DNA of 61,640 bases from Deltaproteobacteria bacterium (GCA_031278395.1 JAITKM010000045.1:1-61640); one strand, 5' to 3'; shown: positions 18,298 to 27,511, counted from the first letter of the stretch. Notes: a model not told the origin generated them from the sequence alone. Made by a program: numbers and translations.

Positions 18298-18981
18298 ATG
18301 GAAATAGAGGCTAAAAATTTAGGAATGTTTTTTAATGATGGGGGACGCAGAATTGAGCTGTTTGAAGGTCTCAATTTGCAAGTGCAACAGAAAGAATCTT
18401 TAGCAATTCTAGGGTCTTCTGGATCTGGAAAAACAACTTTACTTTATATATTAGGTGGGTTAGAACAGCCGACCTCTGGCGAGGTCTGGTTGGGCGGAAT
18501 TAATATCACCAGTCTGCAAATGCAAAACAAAGATTTGTTTGCAGTGCGCAGAAAGTCAGTCGGCTTTGTCTTTCAGTTCCATCAGTTGTTGCAGGAATTT
18601 AATGCATTGGAAAATGTGGCTTTGCCGCTTTTAATTCAAGGACGGAATAAAAATGAAGTTTTTGATAAAGCAGAAAAGATGCTGTTGCGCGTCGGATTAC
18701 AAGATAGATTGACACATAGACCAGGGCAGTTATCGGGCGGAGAACAACAACGAGTAGCTATTGCCAGAGCCTTAGTTGCTAAGCCAGGGATAATTTTAGC
18801 TGACGAGCCAACTGGAAATTTAGATAAAAAAAATAGCGACGAAGTAGCGGAATTATTGCTTGAGTTACAACGTGAAGAAGAAAGCAGTTTAATTGTGGTA
18901 ACGCACTCGCTTGATATCGCCAAAAAAATGGAGCGTGTTTTAGAATTAGTTAATATGGGAGTTCAAGAAATAAAGATCTAA
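18298..18981 (+). CDS. lolD: lipoprotein-releasing ABC transporter ATPase
   Basis: ATPase partner of the upstream permease in lipoprotein export. All ABC motifs are intact: Walker A GSSGSGKTTLL (about residue 40), Q-loop VFQFHQLLQEFNALENV, which is characteristic of LolD/MacB, signature LSGGEQQRVAIARAL, Walker B GIILADEPTGNLD and the H-loop VVTHS. Length 227 is typical. It follows the permease after 94 bp and precedes bamA, so the cluster serves outer-membrane biogenesis as a whole. Confidence 0.95.
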   Translation: MEIEAKNLGMFFNDGGRRIELFEGLNLQVQQKESLAILGSSGSGKTTLLYILGGLEQPTSGEVWLGGINITSLQMQNKDLFAVRRKSVGFVFQFHQLLQEFNALENVALPLLIQGRNKNEVFDKAEKMLLRVGLQDRLTHRPGQLSGGEQQRVAIARALVAKPGIILADEPTGNLDKKNSDEVAELLLELQREEESSLIVVTHSLDIAKKMERVLELVNMGVQEIKI

Positions 18982-19090
18982 AATTTGTTCTCTGTGTACT
19001 CTGCGATTTAATTTCCTAAAGAGTGATTAGGGGGGTAGGTTTAAAATGTGCCAGACTCTAGTCTGAAATGAATTTTTAAATTTTAAGCTA

Positions 19091-21403
19091 ATGTTAAATT
19101 TAATAAAGAGTATATGTTGGGCGTTACTAATTATGTTGGTGCTAAGTAAGTCAAGCATGGTATCAGCTGATTCGCCCCTAATTTCTAAGATAGAAATTGA
19201 AGGTAACAAAATTATTGATACTGCTGCAATTCGGACGAAAATTAGTTCTTTGCCAGGCAGCAGCTTTGATGAATTAAAAATTACTAATGACCTCAAAGAA
19301 CTATATCGCACTGGATATTTTGCAGAGGTTGAAGCGCAAAAAAAACAAGAGCCCTCTCTTGAAGCTGCGGGAAGGGTAGAAAATATTTTACTCTTTGTAG
19401 TCAAAGAACGTTCTACAATTAGAAATGTTTTTGTAGAAGGTAATAAAGCCGTTGATAACGACTCTTTTAAAGATAAGATGGGGGGCAGTATTCGGAGATT
19501 TTTTGATGAGCGCAAAATTAAAGTCGGCTTAGCTGAAGTTTTGAAGTCTTATCAGGAAAAAGGTTATCGCCAAGCAAAAATTGAGTATCAAACTGAATTA
19601 ATCGATGATTCGCAGGTAGATCTTACTTTTGTAGTTGATGAAGGCAGCGAAACCTTAATTCGGGAAGTGGTTTTTGAAGGCAATTCAACTATTGCTAACT
19701 CAGAGTTAGCTAATAAAATTGAGACAACGCGTTATAAATGGTGGAGTTCCTGGTTGTTTGGAACTGGCGTAGTGCAAAAAGATTTATTAGCTCGCGATGT
19801 TAGCGCACTGCACGAATTTTATTTAACTCAAGGTCATGTTAATGTGCGGGTTACAGAACCAGAAATTGTAGAACTTGAAGATGGTTTAAAAGTTGTTTTC
19901 AAGATAGATGAAGGACCAATCTTTAAAATTAATTCGGTGTCTGCTGCTGGAACGCTGTTTGAAGAGAGTGAGGAAAAAACCTTAGCTGGAATTGAGCTAA
20001 AGGCTGGCGATATTTTTAATGTCGAGTTAATGCGTAAAGACGTCTTCAAAATACATGATAAATTTGCTGATATTGGTTATGCTTTTGCCAATGTTGCGCC
20101 TGATCCTCGAATTAATCAAGCCACAGAAACAATCGATTTGCATTATATTGTCGATAAAGGAAACGAAAATTATATTAACCGTATTAATATTTCAGGTCAT
20201 CAAAAGACCAGAGATAATGTGATTAGAAGAAATATTAGAATCCAAGAAGGCGAACTTTATTCTAGCTCGAAAATCGAAAGAAGTCGTGAGTTAATTGAAC
20301 GCACAGGGTATTTTGATGAGGTGATACTCAATACCGAGCCGAGTATTTATGAAGACCAAGTTGATTTAGATTTTGACGTCAAGGAAGGACGAACTGGATC
20401 ATTTAATATTGGCGCTGGATTTAGCACGTTAGATGGTTTAATTCTGATGGCGAAATTATCTGAAAACAATATATTAGGAACCGGTAATGCACTTGAGTTG
20501 GATTTAAATACTGGCACAGAGTATAAAACTTATAGTCTAGGTCTTTCTAATCCGCGTATTGATGATACGCAGTGGTCTGGCGGAATTAACGCTTTTATGA
20601 CTGATAGAGAATATGACGATTTTTATCGCAAGCAAACCGGCGGTTCAGTTTCGGTTGGTTATCCACTGTGGTTTTTGGACGAAAAATATTTAGACGATAT
20701 ACGTTTTAACTTAACCTACGAATTGTCACAAATTGATATTTATCATATTAATGATTCAGCGGCGAGCTTAGTCAGAGAACAAGGTGGCAAAAGTGTTAGT
20801 TCAAGTATTACGCCAACCTTAATTCGTAATACTATTAATAATCCTTTAGATCCTACATCTGGTTCGAAGCAGACTGTCTCGTTTGAGGTGGCGGGTCTTG
20901 GCGGTGACCAAAAATTTTGGTTATTTGGAGCTAGTAATACTTTGTATTTACCTTTGGTCGATTCTAAGAAATTAGTATTTTCTAATCGTATGCGCCTTGA
21001 TTATGGCGATGTTTATAATACAGATGGAAAGTTTCCAATGTTTAGAAGATTCTTTCCGGGTGGCATAAATACAGTGCGTGGATATAAAGCTCGAGAAATG
21101 GGTCCCAAAGATGAGCGAGGCAGAGAGTATGGCGGTAATAAACAATTTATCTCAAATTACGAATTAATATTTCCGATTTTTTCTGAGATTGGTTTAAAAG
21201 GTGTAATTTTTTATGATATAGGGCAAGCTTTTGACGATGAGCAATCGATTAGGTTTAGCAAATTAAAATTAGCTTGGGGTTGGGGGTTTAGATGGCGAAC
21301 TCCAATGGCGCCAATTAGATTAGAGTTCGGATATCCAATTAATCCAGAAAAAAATGACCATAAAGGTATGATAGTTAATTTTAGTTTTGGTATGCCTAAT
21401 TAA
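19091..21403 (+). CDS. bamA: outer membrane protein assembly factor BamA
   Basis: Omp85-family beta-barrel that inserts outer-membrane proteins. A signal peptide covers residues 1-26. Five POTRA domains follow (about 27-420; for example ISKIEIEGNKIIDTAAIR, IRNVFVEGNKAVDNDSF, IREVVFEGNSTIANSEL, INRINISGHQKTRDNVI). The barrel runs from about 430 to 770 and contains the signature FPGGINTVRGYKAREMGP (VRGF/Y loop). It ends in FSFGMPN; the canonical final aromatic is replaced by Asn, with Phe at -4. Length 770 is normal. Confidence 0.97.
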   Translation: MLNLIKSICWALLIMLVLSKSSMVSADSPLISKIEIEGNKIIDTAAIRTKISSLPGSSFDELKITNDLKELYRTGYFAEVEAQKKQEPSLEAAGRVENILLFVVKERSTIRNVFVEGNKAVDNDSFKDKMGGSIRRFFDERKIKVGLAEVLKSYQEKGYRQAKIEYQTELIDDSQVDLTFVVDEGSETLIREVVFEGNSTIANSELANKIETTRYKWWSSWLFGTGVVQKDLLARDVSALHEFYLTQGHVNVRVTEPEIVELEDGLKVVFKIDEGPIFKINSVSAAGTLFEESEEKTLAGIELKAGDIFNVELMRKDVFKIHDKFADIGYAFANVAPDPRINQATETIDLHYIVDKGNENYINRINISGHQKTRDNVIRRNIRIQEGELYSSSKIERSRELIERTGYFDEVILNTEPSIYEDQVDLDFDVKEGRTGSFNIGAGFSTLDGLILMAKLSENNILGTGNALELDLNTGTEYKTYSLGLSNPRIDDTQWSGGINAFMTDREYDDFYRKQTGGSVSVGYPLWFLDEKYLDDIRFNLTYELSQIDIYHINDSAASLVREQGGKSVSSSITPTLIRNTINNPLDPTSGSKQTVSFEVAGLGGDQKFWLFGASNTLYLPLVDSKKLVFSNRMRLDYGDVYNTDGKFPMFRRFFPGGINTVRGYKAREMGPKDERGREYGGNKQFISNYELIFPIFSEIGLKGVIFYDIGQAFDDEQSIRFSKLKLAWGWGFRWRTPMAPIRLEFGYPINPEKNDHKGMIVNFSFGMPN

Positions 21404-21503
21404 TTAGCACTTGCATCATCTATTAAATTCATATAGGTTTCACCGCGTTTTTTTTTTACTGTTGTATGTTTGGAGTAATTATTTTTTTATTAAGGAGCAT
21501 AAG

Positions 21504-22019
21504 ATGAAAAGTTTATTGGTAAGATTAGTCTTTGTGTTGTTGCTGGGAGTTTTTTTAACTCCTGTTTGGTCTGTTGAGGCGGCAGAGTTAAAAATTGCGG
21601 TGGTGGATATTGAAAAAGTTGTTTCTAGTTCAAAAAAGGGAATTCAAGTTCAAAAGGAATTGCAGGCAGACTTGAAAAAATCTCAAGCTCAGATTGATAC
21701 TAAAAAAACTAGTTTTGAAAAATTAGCTAGTAACTATGAAAAACAGAAAGCTAGTTTGAGTGACACCGTTAGGATTCAAAAAGAAGAGGAGCTTGTCAAA
21801 ACTCAACGAGAGTTACAAAGATCAGTCAACGATATACAAGAAGAGCTAAATAAAAAAAGAGATTTGGCTTTAGCAGATATTTATAAAAATGTTATTAAAG
21901 TTGTCGAAGATATTGCTGGGAAAGAAAATTATTCTTTGGTTTTGAATAAAAAGCAAGCCATATTTGCAGGAGATGCAATCGATATCTCTGATCTAGTAAT
22001 CAAGGCGTTAGATAAATAA
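21504..22019 (+). CDS. skp: periplasmic chaperone Skp/OmpH
   Basis: Periplasmic chaperone for unfolded outer-membrane proteins. From ATG 21504 (AAGGAG at about 21492 sets the start), residues 1-29 are a signal peptide ending VEAA. The mature part starts LKIAVVDIEKVVSSSKKG, the OmpH family opening. A long coiled coil (about 50-130) rich in Lys, Glu and Gln follows, then a final strand FAGDAIDISDLVIKAL. Length 172 fits. It sits between bamA and fabZ; lpxD, usually next, is absent. Confidence 0.93.
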   Translation: MKSLLVRLVFVLLLGVFLTPVWSVEAAELKIAVVDIEKVVSSSKKGIQVQKELQADLKKSQAQIDTKKTSFEKLASNYEKQKASLSDTVRIQKEEELVKTQRELQRSVNDIQEELNKKRDLALADIYKNVIKVVEDIAGKENYSLVLNKKQAIFAGDAIDISDLVIKALDK

Positions 22020-22020
22020 G

Positions 22021-22464
22021 ATGGATTATCAATTACCATTATTAACTAAAGAAATTGAAGAACTGTTGCCGCATCGTTATCCTTTTTTATTAGTGGATAA
22101 GATAACTGAATTTATTCGTGGCGAAAGAATCGTTGGTTATAAAAATGTAACAATCAATGAACCATTTTTTACAGGGCATTTTCCTGGTAATCCAATTATG
22201 CCAGGTGTTTTAATGATTGAAGCGTTGGCGCAGATTGGTTCTATTTTTGCCAAACTAACAGCGCCGGATATGGTTCAAAGTAAATTAGTTGTTTTGTCTG
22301 GATTAGACGATGTGCGATTTCGCAGAAAAGTTATTCCGGGTGATATATTAAAATTAGAGATGTTTAACGAGACTTTAAAAATGCGTTATTGGAAAATGCG
22401 AGGTCTAGCTTCAGTTGATGGTAAGGTTGCGGTGGAAGGGAAATTTCTAGCGGCATTAGTTTAG
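22021..22464 (+). CDS. fabZ: 3-hydroxyacyl-ACP dehydratase FabZ
   Basis: Dehydrates 3-hydroxyacyl-ACP in fatty acid synthesis. Hot-dog fold protein of 147 residues with the signature LLPHRYPFLLVDKI, then EPFFTGHFPGNPIMPGVLMIEALAQ, including the catalytic His (GHFPG) and Glu (MIEALAQ). It begins one base after the skp stop codon, so translation is probably coupled. It is followed by lpxA, as in most Gram-negative genomes, balancing fatty acid and lipid A synthesis at the 3-hydroxyacyl-ACP branch. Confidence 0.97.
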   Translation: MDYQLPLLTKEIEELLPHRYPFLLVDKITEFIRGERIVGYKNVTINEPFFTGHFPGNPIMPGVLMIEALAQIGSIFAKLTAPDMVQSKLVVLSGLDDVRFRRKVIPGDILKLEMFNETLKMRYWKMRGLASVDGKVAVEGKFLAALV

Positions 22465-22493
22465 GGCAGTCTGAAAAGTCAATTTACAAAATT

Positions 22494-23294
22494 ATGACAA
22501 CAACAATTCATCCTACTGCAATTATAGATAAAAAAGCTATTTTAGATGAGAATGTTACTGTAGGTGCATATTCAATTATCGGAGCAAGGGTTAAGCTTGG
22601 TGCAGGTTGTAAAGTTGGTCCGCATGTGGTTATTGATGGCAAAACCACGATTGGCAAGAATAATACTTTTTTTCAATTTGCTTCGGTTGGTGCAATTCCG
22701 CAGGATTTAAAATACCATGGTGAGGATTCAGAATTAATTATTGGTGATAACAATGTTATTCGTGAAAGTGTAACGATGCATCTTGGAACAGAAGGAGGGG
22801 GGATGGTTACGAAAGTTGGCAACAATAATTTATTTATGGCGTATACGCATATTGCTCATGATTGTTTGGTGGGTGATTTTAATATTTTTGCCAATGCCTC
22901 AACTTTAGCTGGGCATGTTACGGTTACTAATCGAGTTATTTTAGGTGGGCTATCGGCTGTGCATCAATTTGCTAGAATTGGAGAGTATGCAATTCTAGGT
23001 GGTGGTGCGATGGTTGGTAAGGATGTTCCAAATTATTGTATTGCTCGTGGTGATCACGCTGTGTTGTATGGGATTAATGTTATTGCGTTAGAGCGTAATG
23101 GCTTTACGGCAGAGAATATTGCATTAATTCGCAAAGTTTATAGAAAGTTGTTTTTGAGAGGCGCTGCAATAGAAAAGAAAATTTCCGAACTTGATGAAAA
23201 TGTAAAAGCTAATCCGTATATTGCTAGTTGGATTGAGTTTTTAAGGTTATCTGAACGTGGTATTTGCAAAGTCCACCGTGCTGCTGATGAGTAA
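22494..23294 (+). CDS. lpxA: acyl-[ACP]-UDP-N-acetylglucosamine O-acyltransferase
   Basis: First enzyme of lipid A synthesis; transfers 3-hydroxyacyl from ACP to UDP-GlcNAc. The left-handed beta-helix hexapeptide repeats are plain (IHPTAIIDKKAILDENVTVG, IGDNNVIRESVTMHLG). The catalytic His lies in YTHIAHDCLVGD, and GGLSAVHQFARIGEYAILGGG follows. The C-terminal helical part (KVYRKLFLRG...) is normal; 266 residues. It follows fabZ after 29 bp. The next lipid A genes (lpxI, lpxB) do not follow; a serine-rich gene faces it. Confidence 0.97.
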   Translation: MTTTIHPTAIIDKKAILDENVTVGAYSIIGARVKLGAGCKVGPHVVIDGKTTIGKNNTFFQFASVGAIPQDLKYHGEDSELIIGDNNVIRESVTMHLGTEGGGMVTKVGNNNLFMAYTHIAHDCLVGDFNIFANASTLAGHVTVTNRVILGGLSAVHQFARIGEYAILGGGAMVGKDVPNYCIARGDHAVLYGINVIALERNGFTAENIALIRKVYRKLFLRGAAIEKKISELDENVKANPYIASWIEFLRLSERGICKVHRAADE

Positions 23295-23334
23295 CAGTAA
23301 TCTTTTGAGTATTTTTTCAAACTAAAAATTATAG

Positions 23335-24188
23335 TCAAGAACAATTACAAGGTCCAGTATAAAAATAGCAATATCCTGAATAGTGGTAACAAGCATTATG
23401 CCACTTAGCCAAATAAACTCCGTAATAGTCATAATATGAGCCGTCACCATAACCACTAGATGTTATGCACATAGTAACAGTTTTGCGTCCGATTAGTATA
23501 TTATTTTGATATAATTCTGCAGTAACTGTTAAATCTGGAGGATAATACAAAAATAATACTGTAATATTATCAGAAGTCACATTTGAAATAAAATTACCAA
23601 AACCACTCTCGCAATCTGAATCATTACCATAAATACCATATAGTTTTCCATTATACATAACTTCTCCCCTGATACATGAACTTGGAGTTCCGTCAGTACC
23701 TTCTCCATATTCATCATCAAAACTAATAAATGAAAAATCTCCGAAGTCGCCATTAAATGAACTTAACTCTGAACTACTGGAATCCGAACTATCCGAGCTA
23801 TAGCTATCCGAGGAACTACTAGAACTATAATCTGAACTACTGGATGATGAATAATCTGAGCTGCTATAGCTTGAACAGCGAGAACTCTCCGCAGAGCTAC
23901 TAGATGAAGAAGATGGTGAATAATCTGAGCTGTTAAAAGAAGAAGATGAAGATAATGAAGAGCTGCTGGAATCTGAGCTATTCGACGAACTGCTAGATTC
24001 AAAACTATCCGAACTGTCGGAGCTATCCGAGCTATAATTACTAGAAGAGCTGTCGGGGCTACTGGAATCAGAACCTGACGACAGGCTATCCGAACTATTC
24101 GACGAACTACTTGATTCAGAGCTGTCCGAACTGTCGGAGCTATTCGAGCTGGATGTAATTGAGCTTGATAATGATGAATGACTGCTTT
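23335..24188 (-). pseudogene. serine-rich surface protein lacking its 5' end
   Basis: One minus-strand frame stays open from about 24238 to the TGA at 23335, yet it has no ATG before 23658. The upstream two-thirds encode a Ser/Asp/Asn/Glu low-complexity tract (SSDSSDSSESSSSNSSDS type, about 24188-23758). A Gly/Asp-rich linker and a Cys/Tyr-rich C-terminal domain of about 110 residues follow (MYNGKLYGIYGN ... ACYHYSGYCYFYTGPCNCS). No signal peptide or start exists; the frame instead runs into a copy of the dispersed repeat (24205-24223). It looks like a gene beheaded at the repeat. The related intact gene at 59792-60829 has a signal peptide. Confidence 0.65.
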
Positions 24189-24204
24189 TAACTTTTGCTT
24201 TTTT

Positions 24205-24317
24205 CTGGTACAGGGTTACTTTTATTTTTATACTTTTTTAGAAATTACAAAATAATTTATAGAGTTACGTTTGTTTAATGCATGAAAAAACTAATAAACA
24301 AAGTAACCCCATACCAG
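24205..24317 (+). mobile_element. repeat element with inverted ends (113 bp)
   Basis: CTGGTACAGGGTTACTTTT at 24205-24223 faces AAAGTAACCCCATACCAG at 24300-24317. The ends are imperfect inverted copies around an AT-rich core. The element sits at the broken 5' end of the serine-rich gene. Confidence 0.7.
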
Positions 24318-24417
24318 CGAAAAGCCAGCGCTTGTCTAGATATTTTTTTCAGGAAAAACTTCCTACAGCAGAAACATAACTTTGTTCTGCTATTAGAAAT
24401 GTTTTGTTTGTCCAGAG

Positions 24418-24435
24418 AAAAAAGAACCCTGCACC
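24418..24435 (+). repeat. solo end of the dispersed repeat family
   Basis: AAAAAGAACCCTGCACCA; with the next copy (24449) it can form a short stem AACCCTGCAC/GTGCAGGGTT. Confidence 0.75.
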
Positions 24436-24444
24436 ATGGGAACC

Positions 24445-24535
24445 ATATTCTAGTGCAGGGTTACTTTAAGCTTATTTTTAACTTTATGTTTTTGTTATAA
24501 TTATAATTAGAGAAAAAACTAACCCTGCACCAGGA
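24445..24535 (+). mobile_element. 91-bp repeat element, copy 1
   Basis: Identical base for base to 27421-27511. The left end is TCTAGTGCAGGGTTACTTT and the right end AAAACTAACCCTGCACCAG, inverted to each other. The core is AT-rich. It lies just upstream of the three-gene radical SAM unit. The rest of the gap to 24712 is AT-rich with no gene. Confidence 0.9.
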
Positions 24536-24712
24536 GGAAGGAGGAAATCTACTATAAATAAAGTATTTTTTTACTTAGATAATTACATTATTTTTGTCTA
24601 TTTATTTCTAAAAAAAATTGATCGATTATAAAAAGTATTGCATCTAAGAAATTACTCATAGTCTATGAGATCTTTACTATATAGTAATTTTAATTTTAAG
24701 GAGAATAAATAT

Positions 24713-25420
24713 ATGCCTGAAATAACCAATAAAAATGTACCAACTAATATAAAAATAGATGCAAGTACTGTTGCTTATAAGGAAAAGATTACAGATTTTG
24801 TTTTATCTTTGAAAGCTGATATCTTAAAAGGAACAAATCAAAGTTTGCAAAACGCTACATCTAAATTTATGGATTTATGGCTGGAAGATCAAACAGACAA
24901 GAGATTTAACCTTGCCAGGAACATTTTAGCAGAAGAGCTGTCTGAATCTGAAAATGTTTTAAAAAAATTTAATAGAGACTACCTTGAACCGTCCATAAAA
25001 ATTATGGGACAGATTATCGGTGGTAGTAAGGTTGCGGAACAATTTGATTATTCGGTATCGGCTAGCTCAGTAGAGGCATTGAAAAGCGCTGGATTCAAAT
25101 TTTCTATAAACGAAAGAGGACAATTACTAGCTGAAATTGCTCCTAATGTAAAAATAACATCTGCTGATGGAAGAGAGATTTTGGGTTCTAAGTTCAGCTA
25201 TAAGTTTGATGGCACTGAGAAAGGAGTTGAGATCACTGAAAAGCCTGATGGTAGCTTTGAGTTTAAAGTTAGCTATCAAGATAAAAGAACACCTGCGGAT
25301 GTGTATTCAGTTGAAGTAGATAACAAAGTTTCTATGCCTCAGACGGATCCCCTTTATACACCTGGTTCAAAATATGCAGTAGTTAATAAAGATGAAATCA
25401 ACTACAAATTATCCAAATAA
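24713..25420 (+). CDS. hypothetical protein, first gene of radical SAM unit
   Basis: A 235-residue protein I do not recognise. ATG 24713 is set by AAGGAG at about 24700. No signal peptide or membrane helix is visible. Residues 20-110 look helical (SLKADILKGTNQSLQNATSKF...). Residues 115-235 look beta-rich, with FKFSINERGQLLAEIAPNVK, SKFSYKFDGTEKGVEITEKP and FEFKVSYQDKRTPADVYSVEV. Its end overlaps the start of the methyltransferase gene by 29 bp, so the two are probably translationally coupled. It may be a substrate or scaffold of the modifying enzymes downstream, but nothing in the sequence proves that. Confidence 0.8.
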   Translation: MPEITNKNVPTNIKIDASTVAYKEKITDFVLSLKADILKGTNQSLQNATSKFMDLWLEDQTDKRFNLARNILAEELSESENVLKKFNRDYLEPSIKIMGQIIGGSKVAEQFDYSVSASSVEALKSAGFKFSINERGQLLAEIAPNVKITSADGREILGSKFSYKFDGTEKGVEITEKPDGSFEFKVSYQDKRTPADVYSVEVDNKVSMPQTDPLYTPGSKYAVVNKDEINYKLSK

Positions 25421-26267
25421 ATTAAATCTTGGATGTGGTTACGATTATCTACAAGGTTATTTGAATGTAGATTTTTTTAACAATACAGTAGCTGATATAA
25501 AAATGTCTGCTACTGCCCTTGCTCTGCCAAGAAATTATTTTTCCGAGATTTTATTTAAAGATGTCATTGAGCATTTTGGGTATTGTCAGTCTTTTGTTAT
25601 TCTTGCTGATTGCTATTTATTGTTAAAACAAGATGGTGTGCTGGTCATTACGACACCGGACATAGAAAAATCATTTGAGCAGTATTGTGCCGCTGAAAGC
25701 CTAGAAGATAAAGAAAATATTTTATGCCACATATATGGGATAGAAGATGCCGGTATGTCGCATAAATTTTGTTTTCCTTTGTCAATTATGGAAATTTTGC
25801 TTTGGAAAAGCGGATTTGAAGTTATTAAGAAAGAAAATTTTGAAAAGATACTTTTTAGGCCAAACGTTACAATTACTGTAAAAAAAATTGACACTGATTT
25901 TTTCACGAGAAGAAATTTGTTAATTGGGAAAATTTTAAGAAGTAAGAAAATTAAAATTACCTATTCTGATTTTCCATATTTTGAAAAAATAGTAGATGAT
26001 TTTTTAAAAATTGAAGATGTAAATGATTTTCAAAATATTATTGAAACGTATTGTCGTGTGTCGCCAAAATTACTTTTGCTTTTATTGAAAGAAAAACAAG
26101 ATATTGTTAATAAATCAAAAGTTAGAGATACCATTCAAGAATTGCAGGGAATTATTGAAAAATCTGACGAAAGCTATTTTTTAGATTTTTATACAAAAGA
26201 ATCAGATTTCAAATTTGCTAAATATAAAGAAGCGTTAAGAATTAAGAATACTAACTATAGTCGCTAA
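25392..26267 (+). CDS. class I SAM-dependent methyltransferase
   Basis: A 291-residue protein. Residues 10-110 form a class I methyltransferase core: motif I LNLGCGYDYLQGYLNVDFF, then LFKDVIEHFGYCQSFVILAD and LLKQDGVLVITTPDIE (motifs II-III). The C-terminal 170 residues are Lys/Ile-rich and unlike common methyltransferases. It overlaps the preceding gene by 29 bp and is followed after 67 bp by a radical SAM-SPASM gene. Methyl acceptor unknown; members with this LNLGCG..Y.GY.NVD opening often act in glycan or natural product pathways. Confidence 0.85.
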   Translation: MKSTTNYPNKLNLGCGYDYLQGYLNVDFFNNTVADIKMSATALALPRNYFSEILFKDVIEHFGYCQSFVILADCYLLLKQDGVLVITTPDIEKSFEQYCAAESLEDKENILCHIYGIEDAGMSHKFCFPLSIMEILLWKSGFEVIKKENFEKILFRPNVTITVKKIDTDFFTRRNLLIGKILRSKKIKITYSDFPYFEKIVDDFLKIEDVNDFQNIIETYCRVSPKLLLLLLKEKQDIVNKSKVRDTIQELQGIIEKSDESYFLDFYTKESDFKFAKYKEALRIKNTNYSR

Positions 26268-26334
26268 ATATTAGATTGCGGGTTTGATCTTCATCTATCC
26301 AACATTTAGCACATGACTAAAAAACTAATTTTTT

Positions 26335-27402
26335 ATGGGTATTGTTATAGAAAAGCCAATAATTGAAAGATACCAGCCAGACTGTGCTGTTTTAGAGCTT
26401 ACTTTGGCATGTAATTTTAGGTGTATTCACTGTGGTGGTTCAGCTGGATTAAGTCGCAAAAATGAATTAACTTTTGACGAATTAACTAAGGTCGTTGATG
26501 ATTTGAAGAAAATAAAATTTAAAAGAGTATCCTTGATCGGAGGGGAAACTTTTTTACGTAAAGACTGGTATGAAATTGCCAAAATGATAAAAAGCAAAGG
26601 ACTTGAATTAACATATGTAACCAATGGTTCACTGTTTCCCGGTAATCAAAAATTAGTTGAACAAGTAATTGATACTAAACCACAAGTTATTGGCTTTAGC
26701 CTAGATGGCGGCAAAGCAGAAACCCACGATTATATCAGAGGTCACAAAGGATCTTTTGATAAGGTTTTTAGCTCATTAGAGCTGTTTAAAAATAAAGGTA
26801 TCAAGCTTTCTATTGTTACTGCTGTTAATAAATTAAATGTTAAAGAGTTGCCGCTAATTAGAGATTTAATTTTGGGTAAAGAGATAGCCTGGCAAATTCA
26901 AATATGCGACAAAAATGGTAATCGTTTTAGCAAAGACTATTTTTTAAGCAAAGAAGAGTATTTAGAAGTCGCAAAATTTATTCACGAATCCACCCAAGCT
27001 TATACGGTCGATGAACTGCCAATTGCGGGAGCCGACGATATAGGTTACTTCTCAAAAGAATATCCGTTTTGTACAATTAACTATAATTGTTGGGATGGCT
27101 GTAAAGCAGGAAAAAGTAATCTTGGTATTCAAAGTAATGGTAATATCAAGGGATGTGATTCTTTACCTGATGAATATATTGAAGACAATGTTCACGAACG
27201 TAGTTTATATGATATTTGGACTGACCCAAAATCTTTTTCTTACACCAGAAATTTCGATGAGAGCCAATTAAAAGGATGTTGTGCAAAATGCCGATATGGG
27301 GCGGTTTGTAAAGGTGGATGCGTTGATATTGCTCATTCTATATCTGGACACGCCTTTGAGAATCATTATTGTTTATATGCCAATGAAGTTTCTGAGAATT
27401 AA
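26335..27402 (+). CDS. radical SAM protein with SPASM domain
   Basis: A 355-residue radical SAM enzyme. The cluster-binding CNFRCIHC gives Cys26, Cys30 and Cys33. GGETFLRKDW (GGEP-type) and GFSLDGGKAETHDYIRG continue the TIM barrel. A SPASM/twitch C-terminal domain has NCWDGCKAGKSNLGIQSNGN, IKGCDSLP and CCAKCRYGAVCKGGC, holding auxiliary iron-sulfur clusters. This family matures peptides or proteins (PqqE, MftC, AlbA types). Cotranscription with the methyltransferase and the unknown protein suggests a modification pathway. No short Cys-rich or leader-type precursor peptide was found between 24536 and 27420. Product unknown. Confidence 0.9.
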   Translation: MGIVIEKPIIERYQPDCAVLELTLACNFRCIHCGGSAGLSRKNELTFDELTKVVDDLKKIKFKRVSLIGGETFLRKDWYEIAKMIKSKGLELTYVTNGSLFPGNQKLVEQVIDTKPQVIGFSLDGGKAETHDYIRGHKGSFDKVFSSLELFKNKGIKLSIVTAVNKLNVKELPLIRDLILGKEIAWQIQICDKNGNRFSKDYFLSKEEYLEVAKFIHESTQAYTVDELPIAGADDIGYFSKEYPFCTINYNCWDGCKAGKSNLGIQSNGNIKGCDSLPDEYIEDNVHERSLYDIWTDPKSFSYTRNFDESQLKGCCAKCRYGAVCKGGCVDIAHSISGHAFENHYCLYANEVSEN

Positions 27403-27420
27403 ATTTGTTTTATTCTTGTT

Positions 27421-27511
27421 ATATTCTAGTGCAGGGTTACTTTAAGCTTATTTTTAACTTTATGTTTTTGTTATAATTATAATTAGAGAAAAAACTAACC
27501 CTGCACCAGGA
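27421..27511 (+). mobile_element. 91-bp repeat element, copy 2
   Basis: Identical to 24445-24535. The pair brackets the three-gene radical SAM unit exactly, like the ends of a cassette. Confidence 0.9.

Noticed and set aside
23763-24002. Leu/Ile/His-rich minus-strand frame with an ATG
   Set aside because: It is a frame-shifted reading of the serine-rich tract; the Ser frame is the biologically sensible one.
24282-24500. 72-codon plus-strand frame starting MKKLINKVTPYQ
   Set aside because: It runs straight through two repeat copies and has no ribosome site; its sequence is a translation of the repeat ends.
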